NCBI GenBank assembly: GCA_002495535.1
Contig: DAFX01000095.1
Coordinates: 1-26,511 of the forward strand
DNA: 26,511 nucleotides
Source of the DNA: Euryarchaeota archaeon UBA433
GTDB taxonomy: Archaea > Thermoplasmatota > Poseidoniia > Poseidoniales > Poseidoniaceae
Direction of reading: 5' to 3'
Below, piece by piece: positions 1 to 7,936 of this stretch (positions within the stretch are counted from its first letter, which is position 1; the number at the start of each line of letters is the position of its first letter). Made by a program: the position numbers and the translations under genes. Under the pieces are notes generated by a model. That model saw only the letters and a list, made by a program, of their open reading frames with translations. It did not search any database and was not told the DNA's origin.

Positions 1-2
1 TA

Positions 3-53
3 CCGGGCTATGCGATCTCGGCTGTGTTCGCTGGTCAAGCGCCACCGTCATAA
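3..53 (+). CDS. C-terminal tail of an upstream gene (partial)
   Basis: The third forward frame is open from the left edge and ends at a TAA at 51-53. It encodes about 16 residues ending in AGQAPPS. The stop lies two bases before the ATG of the ubiquitin-like gene, the spacing expected for an operon, which is the main reason to treat it as a real gene end. Too little is visible to name it. A sulfurtransferase or tRNA-thiolation partner would suit a ThiS/SAMP neighbour, but that is only a guess. Confidence 0.4.
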   Translation, partial: PGYAISAVFAGQAPPS

Positions 54-55
54 GC

Positions 56-277
56 ATGGCGCCATACCCCACAGACATGCAAGTTCGTTTCCACGGCCGG
101 GATCACAACATGGAAATCGAATGCAATGCGGGTACAACTGTACGGTCCGCACTCGCCTTAGCTGGAATTTTAGCCTCGACCGTTATCGTAAGCCACAATG
201 GAGTCGTGCTCCCTCATGCAACCGCTCTCAATGCAGACATCGCATTGTTGGTGACCACCGTATCTTCTGGTGGTTAA
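56..277 (+). CDS. Ubiquitin-like small modifier / sulfur carrier (ThiS/MoaD/SAMP family)
   Basis: A 73-residue protein with beta-grasp character: an MQVRFHGRD first strand, a TTVRSAL helix start, a VIVSHNGVVLPHATAL central segment and a C-terminal VSSGG. The terminal Gly-Gly is the hallmark of sulfur carriers and archaeal SAMP modifiers, which are adenylated by an E1-like enzyme and then thiocarboxylated or conjugated to lysines. Length and the NG-V-P pattern match the ThiS/TtuB type. The ATG at 56 follows the upstream stop by two bases; an internal ATG at 77 would also leave a complete fold. The TAA at 275-277 overlaps the stop codon of the convergent nuclease gene. No E1-like protein is in the window, so sulfur transfer and protein conjugation cannot be separated here. 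MoaA lies far away at 14113. Confidence 0.8.
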   Translation: MAPYPTDMQVRFHGRDHNMEIECNAGTTVRSALALAGILASTVIVSHNGVVLPHATALNADIALLVTTVSSGG

Positions 278-2121
278 TCTCCACGAACCACGCGCTCGGT
301 AATTTGAACTTTTGAGTTTCTATTGATTTGACCCTTGACGTCAACCGCCCATGCGTCTAAACTGATGTTTGCAGCAACGAGGGTATCGCCAACCTCGGCC
401 AAATCAAACTGATGCCCCCAGTCTGCAGCCCAACCTTCAATTTTCATCGAACCAGTTTGATCGATGAGCATCATGCCTTTTCGATGCCAGGCCTTCCCGT
501 TTCGGCCAACACCCTTCTTTTCAAATCGATAGACAAGTTTTCCTGCAACATTCCATCGAGCTCTGAAATCCAGCAGGGACGTATCATTGTCTTCGTTTTC
601 ACCAGCCGGGACGATAATGGCATGCGGATCAACTTTGAGTTGTAATTCACCCTTGTAATTCGCCGATGGAACAACACCTGCTAATTTAACGCGATCGCCT
701 TTCCTGATGTCTTGAGGCCATGCTGGCTCCCCATCTTGATGAGCATCGACCAGGAGTTGTATATTCGCAAAGTGACTGCCCTGAACGACTCGAATTTTCG
801 GTCGCTTTCCTTCTCCGCCACCCATGACGCTGAACACCTCTGCGATGAGGGTCATGCGGGGTTCAAGTTGTGCCATTGGTGTCAAATCAAAGGAGGTTGG
901 TGTTCCGGGCAGGTGCACGCTCCCTCCATCCGGCAGGTCCTCGTCACCTTTACCGCCGGGGCAAATTGCGTTCCAATCGCAACGGTCACACCTCGAAGTG
1001 GTTGGTGCCTCTGAAGGAACACCTCCGGGAGAAAAACCTCGCATTGGGGCGGGCGAAGGTGGGCATTCATCCATCGCCGGAATGGTGCCTTTCAAGCGTT
1101 GCCACAAGGCATTCAATTCAGTTTCCATGGACTCCATTTCAGGGATTGTTGGTACCTCAATTTGTTTGATGGCATCAGCGCCTAGGTACCAAATTTCAAG
1201 TTGATCAACTTGCTCTTTTTTGTCGTGAGTAACCCACCACAACATCGCGTACATACGCAACTGTTCAACATAATCGCCAGAACGGTCCCCTGCGCCAACA
1301 CTTGCTTTCAAATCAACAATATTGATCCGGCCGTCCCAACGGTACACAAGGTCGTATTCGCCCTGGAACCAGTGTTCAGGGTGTATGGCATTCATTGCAA
1401 ACTTGCCTGCGTTTGGGTCAACGAACCACGGACGTGCGATTTCCCATGCTTCTAACAACGTCACAGGCCCCTGCTGGGCCAGTGGATGGCGCAATGCCAA
1501 ATGGTACCCACGTCCGTCTGGGGATGGCCATTCTGGACGTGCGCCTTGTCGCCAATCGTCAAGGTGTGGTCCGCCCTCAGCGTCCATACAACGTTCGACT
1601 TCTTTCAGGTGCATTTCAAGGCCGTTGAGGCACATTTTCATGCAGCGTTCAGGATCGACACTCGACCATTCACCGGCTTTTCGTTCATCTTTTTCCCATT
1701 CGGTTTCCATGGCTTCAAGAGCTCGAGGAAGGTGGACGGCGAGGCGTTCCTGTGCCCATGTTCTGAGGGCGCTCATTTCGTTCGGCCACATGTGGGTTGG
1801 AAGAGGGAGTAAACGGTCTGCTGGCCAAGGCGAGGTCGATTCCCTGCTAGGGACGCCAGAATCATCCAAAGGGATATTCGACAAAGTATCTGCAGCAGCG
1901 CTTGCCACCAGCAGTGCCGGTGATTCCTGCAACATACGGCAAAACGCCTCTTCAACAGCTCGGCCGACGAAAAGAACAGGGATTTGCGGCATCTTGAAAC
2001 GACGGACTTTTTCGTAATACCACAGGCGTGGGCATGAAGCGTAGGCATTGACCTGACTCGCACTGAGGCGCTTGAACGGTCCGACTGCATCGACTTCAGG
2101 AATGGCGAGACGGACAGGCAT
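274..2121 (-). CDS. Cas4/AddB-like Fe-S PD-(D/E)XK nuclease fused to two OB-fold-like domains
   Basis: A 615-residue protein. The N-terminus carries a RecB/Cas4-type opening, LSASQVNAYASCPRLWYY, with C30. The nuclease core follows: GEYD with D257, the strand IVDLK with D270 and K272, and the Q287-x3-Y291 motif. C378, C381 and C387 then complete a four-cysteine pattern like the [4Fe-4S] cluster that staples Cas4, AddB and Dna2 nuclease domains. Residues about 422-504 and 527-611 look like two OB folds, suggesting single-stranded DNA binding. No helicase motifs are present, so this is not a complete AddB or Dna2. It is the last gene of the operon that starts with ABCE1, 33 bases after its paralogue. 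No CRISPR array or other cas genes are nearby, so I do not call it Cas4. Role inferred: DNA end or flap processing in repair. Confidence 0.8.
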   Translation of the reverse strand: MPVRLAIPEVDAVGPFKRLSASQVNAYASCPRLWYYEKVRRFKMPQIPVLFVGRAVEEAFCRMLQESPALLVASAAADTLSNIPLDDSGVPSRESTSPWPADRLLPLPTHMWPNEMSALRTWAQERLAVHLPRALEAMETEWEKDERKAGEWSSVDPERCMKMCLNGLEMHLKEVERCMDAEGGPHLDDWRQGARPEWPSPDGRGYHLALRHPLAQQGPVTLLEAWEIARPWFVDPNAGKFAMNAIHPEHWFQGEYDLVYRWDGRINIVDLKASVGAGDRSGDYVEQLRMYAMLWWVTHDKKEQVDQLEIWYLGADAIKQIEVPTIPEMESMETELNALWQRLKGTIPAMDECPPSPAPMRGFSPGGVPSEAPTTSRCDRCDWNAICPGGKGDEDLPDGGSVHLPGTPTSFDLTPMAQLEPRMTLIAEVFSVMGGGEGKRPKIRVVQGSHFANIQLLVDAHQDGEPAWPQDIRKGDRVKLAGVVPSANYKGELQLKVDPHAIIVPAGENEDNDTSLLDFRARWNVAGKLVYRFEKKGVGRNGKAWHRKGMMLIDQTGSMKIEGWAADWGHQFDLAEVGDTLVAANISLDAWAVDVKGQINRNSKVQITERVVRGD

Positions 2122-2154
2122 ACTGCACTCACCCTTTCCGACGCTTCTTAAACT

Positions 2155-3930
2155 CTAAGATGAAGGTGGTGTGCTTTTCATTGTCAAACGTGTTTTACGC
2201 GTGTCCATGCGAAGTTGTGGCAAACCCGCCCTCCAGCCAAGTTCAGCCGCCATTAATTTGATCTCATCACCGGGCCGGATCGATTCCATCTGCCCCGTAA
2301 TGCTTGAGCCAAAGGATGCAATTTCCACGACGTGGGAGCCGTCCCAAAGATGCATAGCGAGCATCGTCCAGGGTTTTTCATCCAAACGTACGCCCGATCT
2401 TTTTCGTAAACTTAAGACCACGCCTTCGACGTTTGCCCTGGTCCTCAGCAATCCAATTCGAGTGAGGTGCAGATGGAGTTGTTCGCCCTTCTGCTCGAAC
2501 ATCGACTCGGCATCGTTAAGCGACAAAATTTGGCTCTTGTCGTCTACGTAGAGCCTCGGTGAACCTCGCCAAACACCAGGAAGTGCGTTGAGAATTACAA
2601 GATGACCAGATGGTCCATCATGCAAGTGAGAAAAGGAGCCTGGTTCGCTTTCTTCGACCGTTAGTTGCGCCCCACCAGAAACAAGCATTGCTCCTAACAC
2701 GGGTTCACCAAAATGATTCGGCAGCGGCCCCCATGCGCCGGTAAACGTTCCACTGACATTGACCCGATTGGGAATCGACGACAGTGGTTGGCTGGGTGAC
2801 GAAATCTTTTGGCTTCGAATTGGAGTGATGGTATCGAGCAACTCAGTGTTGATGAACGCACCATTTTCATCAATGGATAAACTGCACCAGTGGCAGCCAG
2901 CAGCTTCACCATCGCAAGCCTCACCAAGAGGAGCAGGGAGGGCGACGGGGCCCGAACCCATGTTTTGCATGGCTTTGTTTGTGGCAAAAAACTCAGTTGT
3001 CATTTCAGTTATTTCTTGTTCAGAAGGCGCTTCAAATTCAATGCGATGGGGGCCATTAAGATACCAGCCCTCCATGCCCGACACGAGCGTCCCATCGTGG
3101 GTTTCATGCCAAAGCCAGGCGTAAAACCTCAGTTGATGCTGAAGCGATGCGGCGAATCGTGAAGTGGGATCCCCCGATTTGATATCGATCAATCGAATAC
3201 GCCCGTCCCATCGAAGAACCAAATCAAGCTCGCCTGCAGCCCATCCTTCTGGATGATACAAACGCTGTGGTTGGTGCACACGTGGATCTTTCACCCATGG
3301 GCGGGCTATTTCCCAGGCCTCATGCCAGGAAACTGGTGCACTTTCATCGAGCCAATTCATCGGTTCGTCTTTCGCCCATGTTCGCATTCCGAAACTGCGC
3401 ACCTTCTCAGGTACTGGGAAACGCGGTTCATCCCCCCATGCAGGCGAAGGGACAGCAAAAGGGCACTCGCCTCGTCGGAATTGACGAAGGTATGGGCCGC
3501 CGTTTTGATTGAAACAGTTGTTGACTTCCTCCATGAAAAGGGTCAATCCTGCACGCAATTTTTCTTCCAAGACAGAGACATCAACATCATCCCAACTTGC
3601 GCCCTCTGCGTGCCAAAGTGAATCCTGCCATGAGGCAAAACCAGCATCATATGCACGCTGAGCGGCCTCGGGGATTTTTTCGGCAATCCATTGAGTTAAG
3701 TCTGTAAGTGAGTTGATACTTGCATCTGGCCTATGCATCATTAATCCACACAGTTCATCTTCGATCACAATGCCGAGAATCTGAGAAGGTGTTGTTGGTC
3801 CAGAAAGCCCTAATTTTGAACCCAAGAACCACTGGCGTTGGCAACGAAGGAAGGTGGTAAGTCCGCTGGCAGAAAGCCGAGATCTTGAGCGACCCAAAGG
3901 CCCTCCGAGGGGTGGAGTTCCGACTGGCAT
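2155..3930 (-). CDS. Paralogous Fe-S PD-(D/E)XK nuclease with C-terminal OB-fold-like region
   Basis: A 591-residue paralogue of the next gene downstream. It shares the opening LSASGLTTFLRCQRQWF (C30), the block HEAWEIARPW, the core GELD (D236), LIDIK (D249, K251) and Q266-x3-Y270. A cysteine set at C339, C346 and C349 has the spacing C-x6-C-x2-C, unlike the C-x2-C-x5-C of its neighbour, so the cluster loop has diverged while keeping four cysteines in total. Residues about 390-470 and 495-585 look like OB-type beta-barrel segments but are more diverged. All nuclease residues are intact, so it should be catalytic. It lies 17 bases after the ABCE1 stop. Tandem duplication followed by divergence is the simplest origin, and the two may act as a heterodimer; that part is inference. 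Confidence 0.78.
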   Translation of the reverse strand: MPVGTPPLGGPLGRSRSRLSASGLTTFLRCQRQWFLGSKLGLSGPTTPSQILGIVIEDELCGLMMHRPDASINSLTDLTQWIAEKIPEAAQRAYDAGFASWQDSLWHAEGASWDDVDVSVLEEKLRAGLTLFMEEVNNCFNQNGGPYLRQFRRGECPFAVPSPAWGDEPRFPVPEKVRSFGMRTWAKDEPMNWLDESAPVSWHEAWEIARPWVKDPRVHQPQRLYHPEGWAAGELDLVLRWDGRIRLIDIKSGDPTSRFAASLQHQLRFYAWLWHETHDGTLVSGMEGWYLNGPHRIEFEAPSEQEITEMTTEFFATNKAMQNMGSGPVALPAPLGEACDGEAAGCHWCSLSIDENGAFINTELLDTITPIRSQKISSPSQPLSSIPNRVNVSGTFTGAWGPLPNHFGEPVLGAMLVSGGAQLTVEESEPGSFSHLHDGPSGHLVILNALPGVWRGSPRLYVDDKSQILSLNDAESMFEQKGEQLHLHLTRIGLLRTRANVEGVVLSLRKRSGVRLDEKPWTMLAMHLWDGSHVVEIASFGSSITGQMESIRPGDEIKLMAAELGWRAGLPQLRMDTRKTRLTMKSTPPSS

Positions 3931-3947
3931 GATACATCCCTCCTCGA

Positions 3948-5726
3948 TCAGTGGTTGAACGAATAGTAATCTCCCGAAGTTCGTTGTTCGCGGTCCTTCC
4001 GGCTCGCAGATTTGTTGATTCGTGGGCGTTTGGAATCGTGATCTCTACGGAAAGTGACGTTCACGCCTTCAAGGAAACGATTCATCCCTTCTTGAAGCTT
4101 GAATGGACCTTCTGCCTTACCGTACTTGCCGCCCTCGCCCTCGAAAACCAGCAGTGAATCACTTACGATATCGATGAAGTACACGTCGTGATCGATGACA
4201 AATGCAGACTTTTCATTGGCTTCCATCGTCCTACGAATTGCTTTCGCTGCTTCCATCCGCGCGTTTGCATCCAAATGGGCAGATGGTTCGTCAAGCAAAT
4301 ACAAGTCTGCCTCCCTGCCCAAGCAAATGGCGATTGAAACCGCTTGCCGTTCTCCACCTGAGAGTTTCTTCACTCGCTTGGGCAGAAGTTCATCAACGCC
4401 AAGTGCGCGAATCACGTTGACATTGAATTCACCTGCGCGCCAGCGTGGACCGATTTCACTGTCGAGCCAAAGTTGGACACTGCCGTCGATATCAACGTCA
4501 ATGTGCTGCGGCTTGTATGAAATTGATGCGTCTGAAGTGACCCATCCTTCGTCGTAATCATGTTCTCCAGCAAGCACTTTGATCATGGTGGATTTTCCAG
4601 TTCCGTTTGGGCCAACCACGCCAACGACTTCCGAACGATGGACTGCGCCCTCACCGGTAGCAAGTGTGAAGCCTCCAAGTTTTTTGCCAAGACCGCCCCA
4701 GGACACAACCTGTGAGCCAAGTTCAGAAACTCGGTTGCTATGGTTCAAGAACTTGATTGGCTTATCTCGAATCCTAACGTTTTGCTCTGGGAGGAAACCA
4801 TCGAGGTAGGTGTTGATGGCTTGACGTGTCGAACGTGCTGGTGTGAAGATACCGAATGCACCCTTTTTCCCATAGACGATGTGAACAAGATCACAGAGGA
4901 CGTCAAGAACGGCAAGGTCGTGTTCAATAACAATCACTCGCTTTGTTTCAGAGAGGTCCTGGATGATGCCGACAATCCTCATTCGTTCGTGAATATCGAG
5001 GTACGAAGAAGGCTCGTCAAAGAAATACACATCGACGTCTCTTAGTAAAGTTGCACAGATGGCCATCCGTTGCAATTCACCGCCCGAGAGTTGCTGAATC
5101 GTCCGGTCAAGCAGATGATCAATGCCAAGTTTCTCAGTCATTTCAGTGAACATTTTCCGCTCATCGACTTTCGTCAACAACTCGCGAACTGTGCCTTGAA
5201 CCCGTTTCGGCAGACGGTCAACATTTTGTGGCTTGAGGGCCACTCGGATTTTGTCTGCTTTTACTGCAACAAAGAAATCTCGAAGTTCCCCGCGAGGAAG
5301 AGATTCAATCACGCCATCCCAATCGGCTTCTTTGTCCATCCAGTCTCCAAGATTTGGCACGATGCGCCCAGATAAAGCGTTCATTGCCGTTGATTTCCCC
5401 ATCCCGTTAGGACCGAGGATACCAACAACGCTCTCCTTTGAAGGCGTTGGGAGGCGGAATAAGCGAAACCCGTTCATGGAATAGCGATGGATCATGTCAG
5501 TCTCGAGTTCAGCGGGCAATTGCTCGATGATCAAAGCATCATGTGGGCACTTGTTGACGCAAATTCCGCAACCGATGCACAAGCTCTCAGAAATGTGAGG
5601 TTTTCCTGTTTTATCATCCATGATGATGCATTCTTGCCCGTTTCGAACAGGGGGGCAAAAGGCATGACATTCATCATTGCACTTCTTTGGTTGGCAACTG
5701 TCTTCCTTCAGAACGGCTACTCGCAT
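3948..5726 (-). CDS. abcE1: ABCE1/Rli1 ribosome-recycling ATPase
   Basis: At 592 residues this is the normal size for archaeal ABCE1, which splits post-termination ribosomes with aRF1/Pelota. Two ferredoxin-like [4Fe-4S] motifs are visible: C11/C16/C20/C24 and C50/C53/C56/C60. Nucleotide-binding domain 1 has a Walker A at 105-113 (K111), LSGGE at 213-217, Walker B ending D237-E238 and switch H269. Domain 2 has a Walker A at 372-380 (K378), LSGGE at 455-459, D479-E480 and H513. Every key residue is present. The ATG at 5726 is preceded on the minus strand by a purine-rich GGGAGGGGAG, a good ribosome-binding site. It is the first gene of a three-gene operon with the two nucleases. Confidence 0.97.
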   Translation of the reverse strand: MRVAVLKEDSCQPKKCNDECHAFCPPVRNGQECIIMDDKTGKPHISESLCIGCGICVNKCPHDALIIEQLPAELETDMIHRYSMNGFRLFRLPTPSKESVVGILGPNGMGKSTAMNALSGRIVPNLGDWMDKEADWDGVIESLPRGELRDFFVAVKADKIRVALKPQNVDRLPKRVQGTVRELLTKVDERKMFTEMTEKLGIDHLLDRTIQQLSGGELQRMAICATLLRDVDVYFFDEPSSYLDIHERMRIVGIIQDLSETKRVIVIEHDLAVLDVLCDLVHIVYGKKGAFGIFTPARSTRQAINTYLDGFLPEQNVRIRDKPIKFLNHSNRVSELGSQVVSWGGLGKKLGGFTLATGEGAVHRSEVVGVVGPNGTGKSTMIKVLAGEHDYDEGWVTSDASISYKPQHIDVDIDGSVQLWLDSEIGPRWRAGEFNVNVIRALGVDELLPKRVKKLSGGERQAVSIAICLGREADLYLLDEPSAHLDANARMEAAKAIRRTMEANEKSAFVIDHDVYFIDIVSDSLLVFEGEGGKYGKAEGPFKLQEGMNRFLEGVNVTFRRDHDSKRPRINKSASRKDREQRTSGDYYSFNH

Positions 5727-5777
5727 TGTCTCCCCTCCCGTCTCCGATGAATTGCTGTTAGTGGCTTAGACTTATGG
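5727..5777 (-). promoter_or_regulatory. Probable promoter and RBS of the abcE1-nuclease operon
   Basis: Reading the minus strand, a TATA-like CATAAG lies at about 5771-5776. Initiation about 26 bases downstream would give a short leader that contains GGGAGGGGAG just before the ATG. The box is weak and was judged by eye. The remaining gap to 5842 shows no tRNA or other RNA gene. Confidence 0.35.
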
Positions 5778-5842
5778 AACTCACCCACAAACAACACGCT
5801 GAACAAAAGTTCAACGAGCATCGGGCTGAGCCCAATTGGTGT

Positions 5843-6382
5843 TCAAATGAGACCTTTGAGGTGCTCGTGACCCTTGATGAGGCGAACGGTGCATGGTGTT
5901 GGGAACTTCATGCTAGCCTTGCGCAGTGCATCTCGTGCAGCGAGGTAAAACTCAGGATGCACTTGTATGGAGATTACACGTTGTCCTCGCTTCACTCGTG
6001 CAGCGGTTCCAACGTTCTTTCCGAAAGCGCAGCGCATTCCTTGTGAAACACGGTCTGCACCAGCACCAGTTGCTTGCTTGTTTTCACGAAGAACGTGGTG
6101 GGGGAAGGTGTGAACACGGAGGGCATAACCTTGAGTTCCAGCTTGCTTACGAATGGTTGAGTTCGAGATCACACGGGCTGCTTCAAGAGCAGTGTGTCGA
6201 ATCTGAACGTTGTTGTCAGCTCGCAATTCGAGGATGACGGGGAACTTTCCCGTCTCAGCAGCAACACGGTTTCCAACGTGGTACTGGTGGATTCTGTTGT
6301 TGGGAACACCGCCGATAAACTTACGGCGAGTGTATGCAGGTCCCTTTAATCGTCGGTACATGGATGCAGGTTTGCGTGCCAT
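5843..6382 (-). CDS. rpl10e: Ribosomal protein L10e (uL16 family)
   Basis: A 179-residue protein starting MARKPASMYRR, with family blocks PAYTRRKFIGGVPNNRI, NSTIRKQAG, FPHHVLRENKQATGAGADR, VSQGMRCAFGK and a conserved QVHPEFYLAAR segment. It is a large-subunit protein near the peptidyl-transferase and tRNA-binding region. A reading 15 residues longer upstream exists, but the ATG at 6382 is preceded by a good GGAG eight bases away and matches the family N-terminus. L10e rather than bacterial L16 confirms an archaeal origin. It is transcribed alone, 116 bases ahead of abcE1 on the same strand. Confidence 0.96.
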   Translation of the reverse strand: MARKPASMYRRLKGPAYTRRKFIGGVPNNRIHQYHVGNRVAAETGKFPVILELRADNNVQIRHTALEAARVISNSTIRKQAGTQGYALRVHTFPHHVLRENKQATGAGADRVSQGMRCAFGKNVGTAARVKRGQRVISIQVHPEFYLAARDALRKASMKFPTPCTVRLIKGHEHLKGLI

Positions 6383-6427
6383 AATGAACTCTCCAAGCAA
6401 CCCTGCGACCGATGGTTCCCTTATCAT
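6383..6427 (-). promoter_or_regulatory. Probable promoter and RBS for L10e
   Basis: On the minus strand a weak TATA-like GATAAGG lies at about 6418-6424, and TTGGAGAG precedes the ATG at 6382. Initiation about 26 bases after the box would leave a leader of roughly 15 bases holding the GGAG. Between here and the forward gene at 6534 I see no RNA gene or repeat. Confidence 0.35.
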
Positions 6428-6533
6428 CCCTCCGCCTCGGCGAATGTGGGCGTCTCTACAGAAAGTTGCAACACACCGCCTGTCTCTTCATCGAACAAAA
6501 GGTTTCATGTGCCCCATTCGTTTGCTTGTTTTT

Positions 6534-7823
6534 ATGGCGAAGGGCTGGCGTGGATACCTAGAAGAGGAATCCGAATTCCAGTGGATTGCCATGGCTGGCT
6601 TTTTCATATTCATATTGCTCGGTGCCGTCGCAATTCAAGGCACAACAAACCTGCCTGGTGTTGAGGTCGGTCCGAAAAGCGCGCTCCTCGATGAACCCCC
6701 GACACGGGTGCTCGATATTGTGTACCTTGATGATGAATCCTTTACCGCTCAAATTGTAACGCCAAATGGCGTTGAGTTGATCCAACAGGTGGGTGAAGGG
6801 AACGCAGTTGAATTGAGGACTGAAAACCAGGGACTCTCAGCTGAAAACCTAGAATTTATCACCTTACTCAGCAATGGAAACGCGGTATTTTCACCTTCAA
6901 AAAACACGATCAATATAGCCCATAGCGCTGAGAATGAACCAGGAAACGTCGTCCTGATTTCCACAATCCAATTGGACAACACATCGGGGGAATTCAACAT
7001 TGAAGCGCTTGGCGAATCAAAAGAAAATGAAAACACATTTTGGATGATGGTGACCGATGAAGAGAACGGCACAACGCTCCGTGGCTTCGGGGCGATTGGG
7101 GAGGGTGCAGTTTCCACCAACACCCTCCAGCAATCGATGTCCTCCTCGACGCTCTCTTCCCCGATGGTCAATTCAGCCGGCGTAGTTTGGCAAGAGATCA
7201 CACATCTTAACGACCAAATGTGGGTGGCCAGCGGGTACCTCTCCTTTATCTCAACTGGCGCCGGAGCAAATCCTGCATCCCCTGCGATCCTCCCGGTTGT
7301 AGCTGTCATCGAATGGGATGGCACCCAATCACCTCCATCGATCAAGAGCATGCACACCGGGAATTCAGGCCATGTTCACACCCTCCTTGCTCTATCGGAC
7401 TCAACGGTGTTTGCCGCCGGTACCGAAGAGAGCAGCATTGTACACTCGAATGGAGATATCACGCACCTTGACAGCGGAAGTGTAGCTGCTGTAGTCGATG
7501 ATTGTGATCGTGTGTGGCTCTTTGGAGACGTTGGCAGCAAAACAATCATTCGAGTTTTGGACACAGAGCAGGAAACGGTCGCACTCCCTCGCCCGTTGAC
7601 CTTTGCAGCAGAATCAAGCGGCTTTGGTGAGCATCACATCTTTTTACACGGTGTGGATGATTCTGGCGAAGTGCGCACCCTCACAATCGACACCACTGCA
7701 CCCGGCTCTATAGAGAGCGGCAGGGGCTTTTTGAACTTCATGTTTGTAGGTGTATTCTCTGTGGTTCTCATCGTAATGATCTGGACAGCGGCTGGAAATT
7801 TCACCCGCTTCAAGCGAATTTGA
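6534..7823 (+). CDS. Two-TM protein with large extracytoplasmic beta-rich domain, unknown function
   Basis: From the ATG at 6534 this is 429 residues. A hydrophobic segment at about 16-35 (WIAMAGFFIFILLGAVAIQG) and a second at about 399-421 flank a long, Ser/Thr/Asn-rich region with repeated strands such as VVWQEITHLNDQMWVASGYL and DDCDRVWLFGDV, reminiscent of beta-propeller blades. A short basic tail (FTRFKRI) follows the last segment. The likely topology is cytoplasmic N-terminus, external domain, cytoplasmic C-terminus. The frame is open well upstream, across L10e, but that part is antisense to a real gene; the ATG at 6507 is an alternative start. No clear ribosome-binding site is seen. 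I do not recognise a family. Confidence 0.75.
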   Translation: MAKGWRGYLEEESEFQWIAMAGFFIFILLGAVAIQGTTNLPGVEVGPKSALLDEPPTRVLDIVYLDDESFTAQIVTPNGVELIQQVGEGNAVELRTENQGLSAENLEFITLLSNGNAVFSPSKNTINIAHSAENEPGNVVLISTIQLDNTSGEFNIEALGESKENENTFWMMVTDEENGTTLRGFGAIGEGAVSTNTLQQSMSSSTLSSPMVNSAGVVWQEITHLNDQMWVASGYLSFISTGAGANPASPAILPVVAVIEWDGTQSPPSIKSMHTGNSGHVHTLLALSDSTVFAAGTEESSIVHSNGDITHLDSGSVAAVVDDCDRVWLFGDVGSKTIIRVLDTEQETVALPRPLTFAAESSGFGEHHIFLHGVDDSGEVRTLTIDTTAPGSIESGRGFLNFMFVGVFSVVLIVMIWTAAGNFTRFKRI

Positions 7824-7837
7824 ACTTGAGCGCAAAA

Positions 7838-7862
7838 CCTGAAGGAAATAGCCCTGAAGGAA
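7838..7862 (+). repeat. Short direct repeat in the mutS leader
   Basis: CCTGAAGGAA occurs twice, at 7838-7847 and 7853-7862, with a 15-base period, in the 113-base gap between the membrane-protein gene and mutS. It could be an operator or chance. The same stretch can be read from a TTG at 7826 as a 34-codon frame ending at 7930, inside the mutS ribosome-binding site. I do not call that frame a gene. Confidence 0.4.
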
Positions 7863-7920
7863 CAATGAGATTGAGAACCTTCATTTGCTCTCGGCAACGA
7901 CAGAAAACTCCAGCGGAAGC

Positions 7921-7930
7921 AAGGAGGTGA
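7921..7930 (+). promoter_or_regulatory. Strong Shine-Dalgarno site of mutS
   Basis: AAGGAGGTGA lies six bases before the ATG at 7937 and is a near-perfect complement of the 16S rRNA 3' end. It fixes the start of mutS and suggests strong, leadered translation, unlike several genes here that lack a clear site. Confidence 0.85.
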
Positions 7931-7936
7931 GAATCG

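Noticed and set aside
10..315. Open frame overlapping the SAMP-like gene
   Set aside because: Arg/His/Ser-rich composition with no fold pattern, and it runs antisense into the nuclease gene; a shadow of the real frame.
1322..2017. Long forward frame opposite the first nuclease
   Set aside because: Antisense to a well-supported gene, with low-complexity Arg/Ser composition and no motif.
274..3930. Cas4 of a CRISPR system
   Set aside because: The nucleases have the Cas4-type motif set, but they are far longer, carry OB folds, and there is no repeat array or other cas gene in the window.
5727..5842. tRNA or small RNA in the larger gaps (5727-5842, 6383-6533, 7824-7936)
   Set aside because: No cloverleaf, B-box or long inverted repeat was found by eye; they look like promoters and leaders.
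6210..6533. Upstream extension of the two-TM protein across L10e
   Set aside because: It is antisense to L10e codons and adds no recognisable sequence; ATGs at 6507 or 6534 directly precede the first membrane segment.
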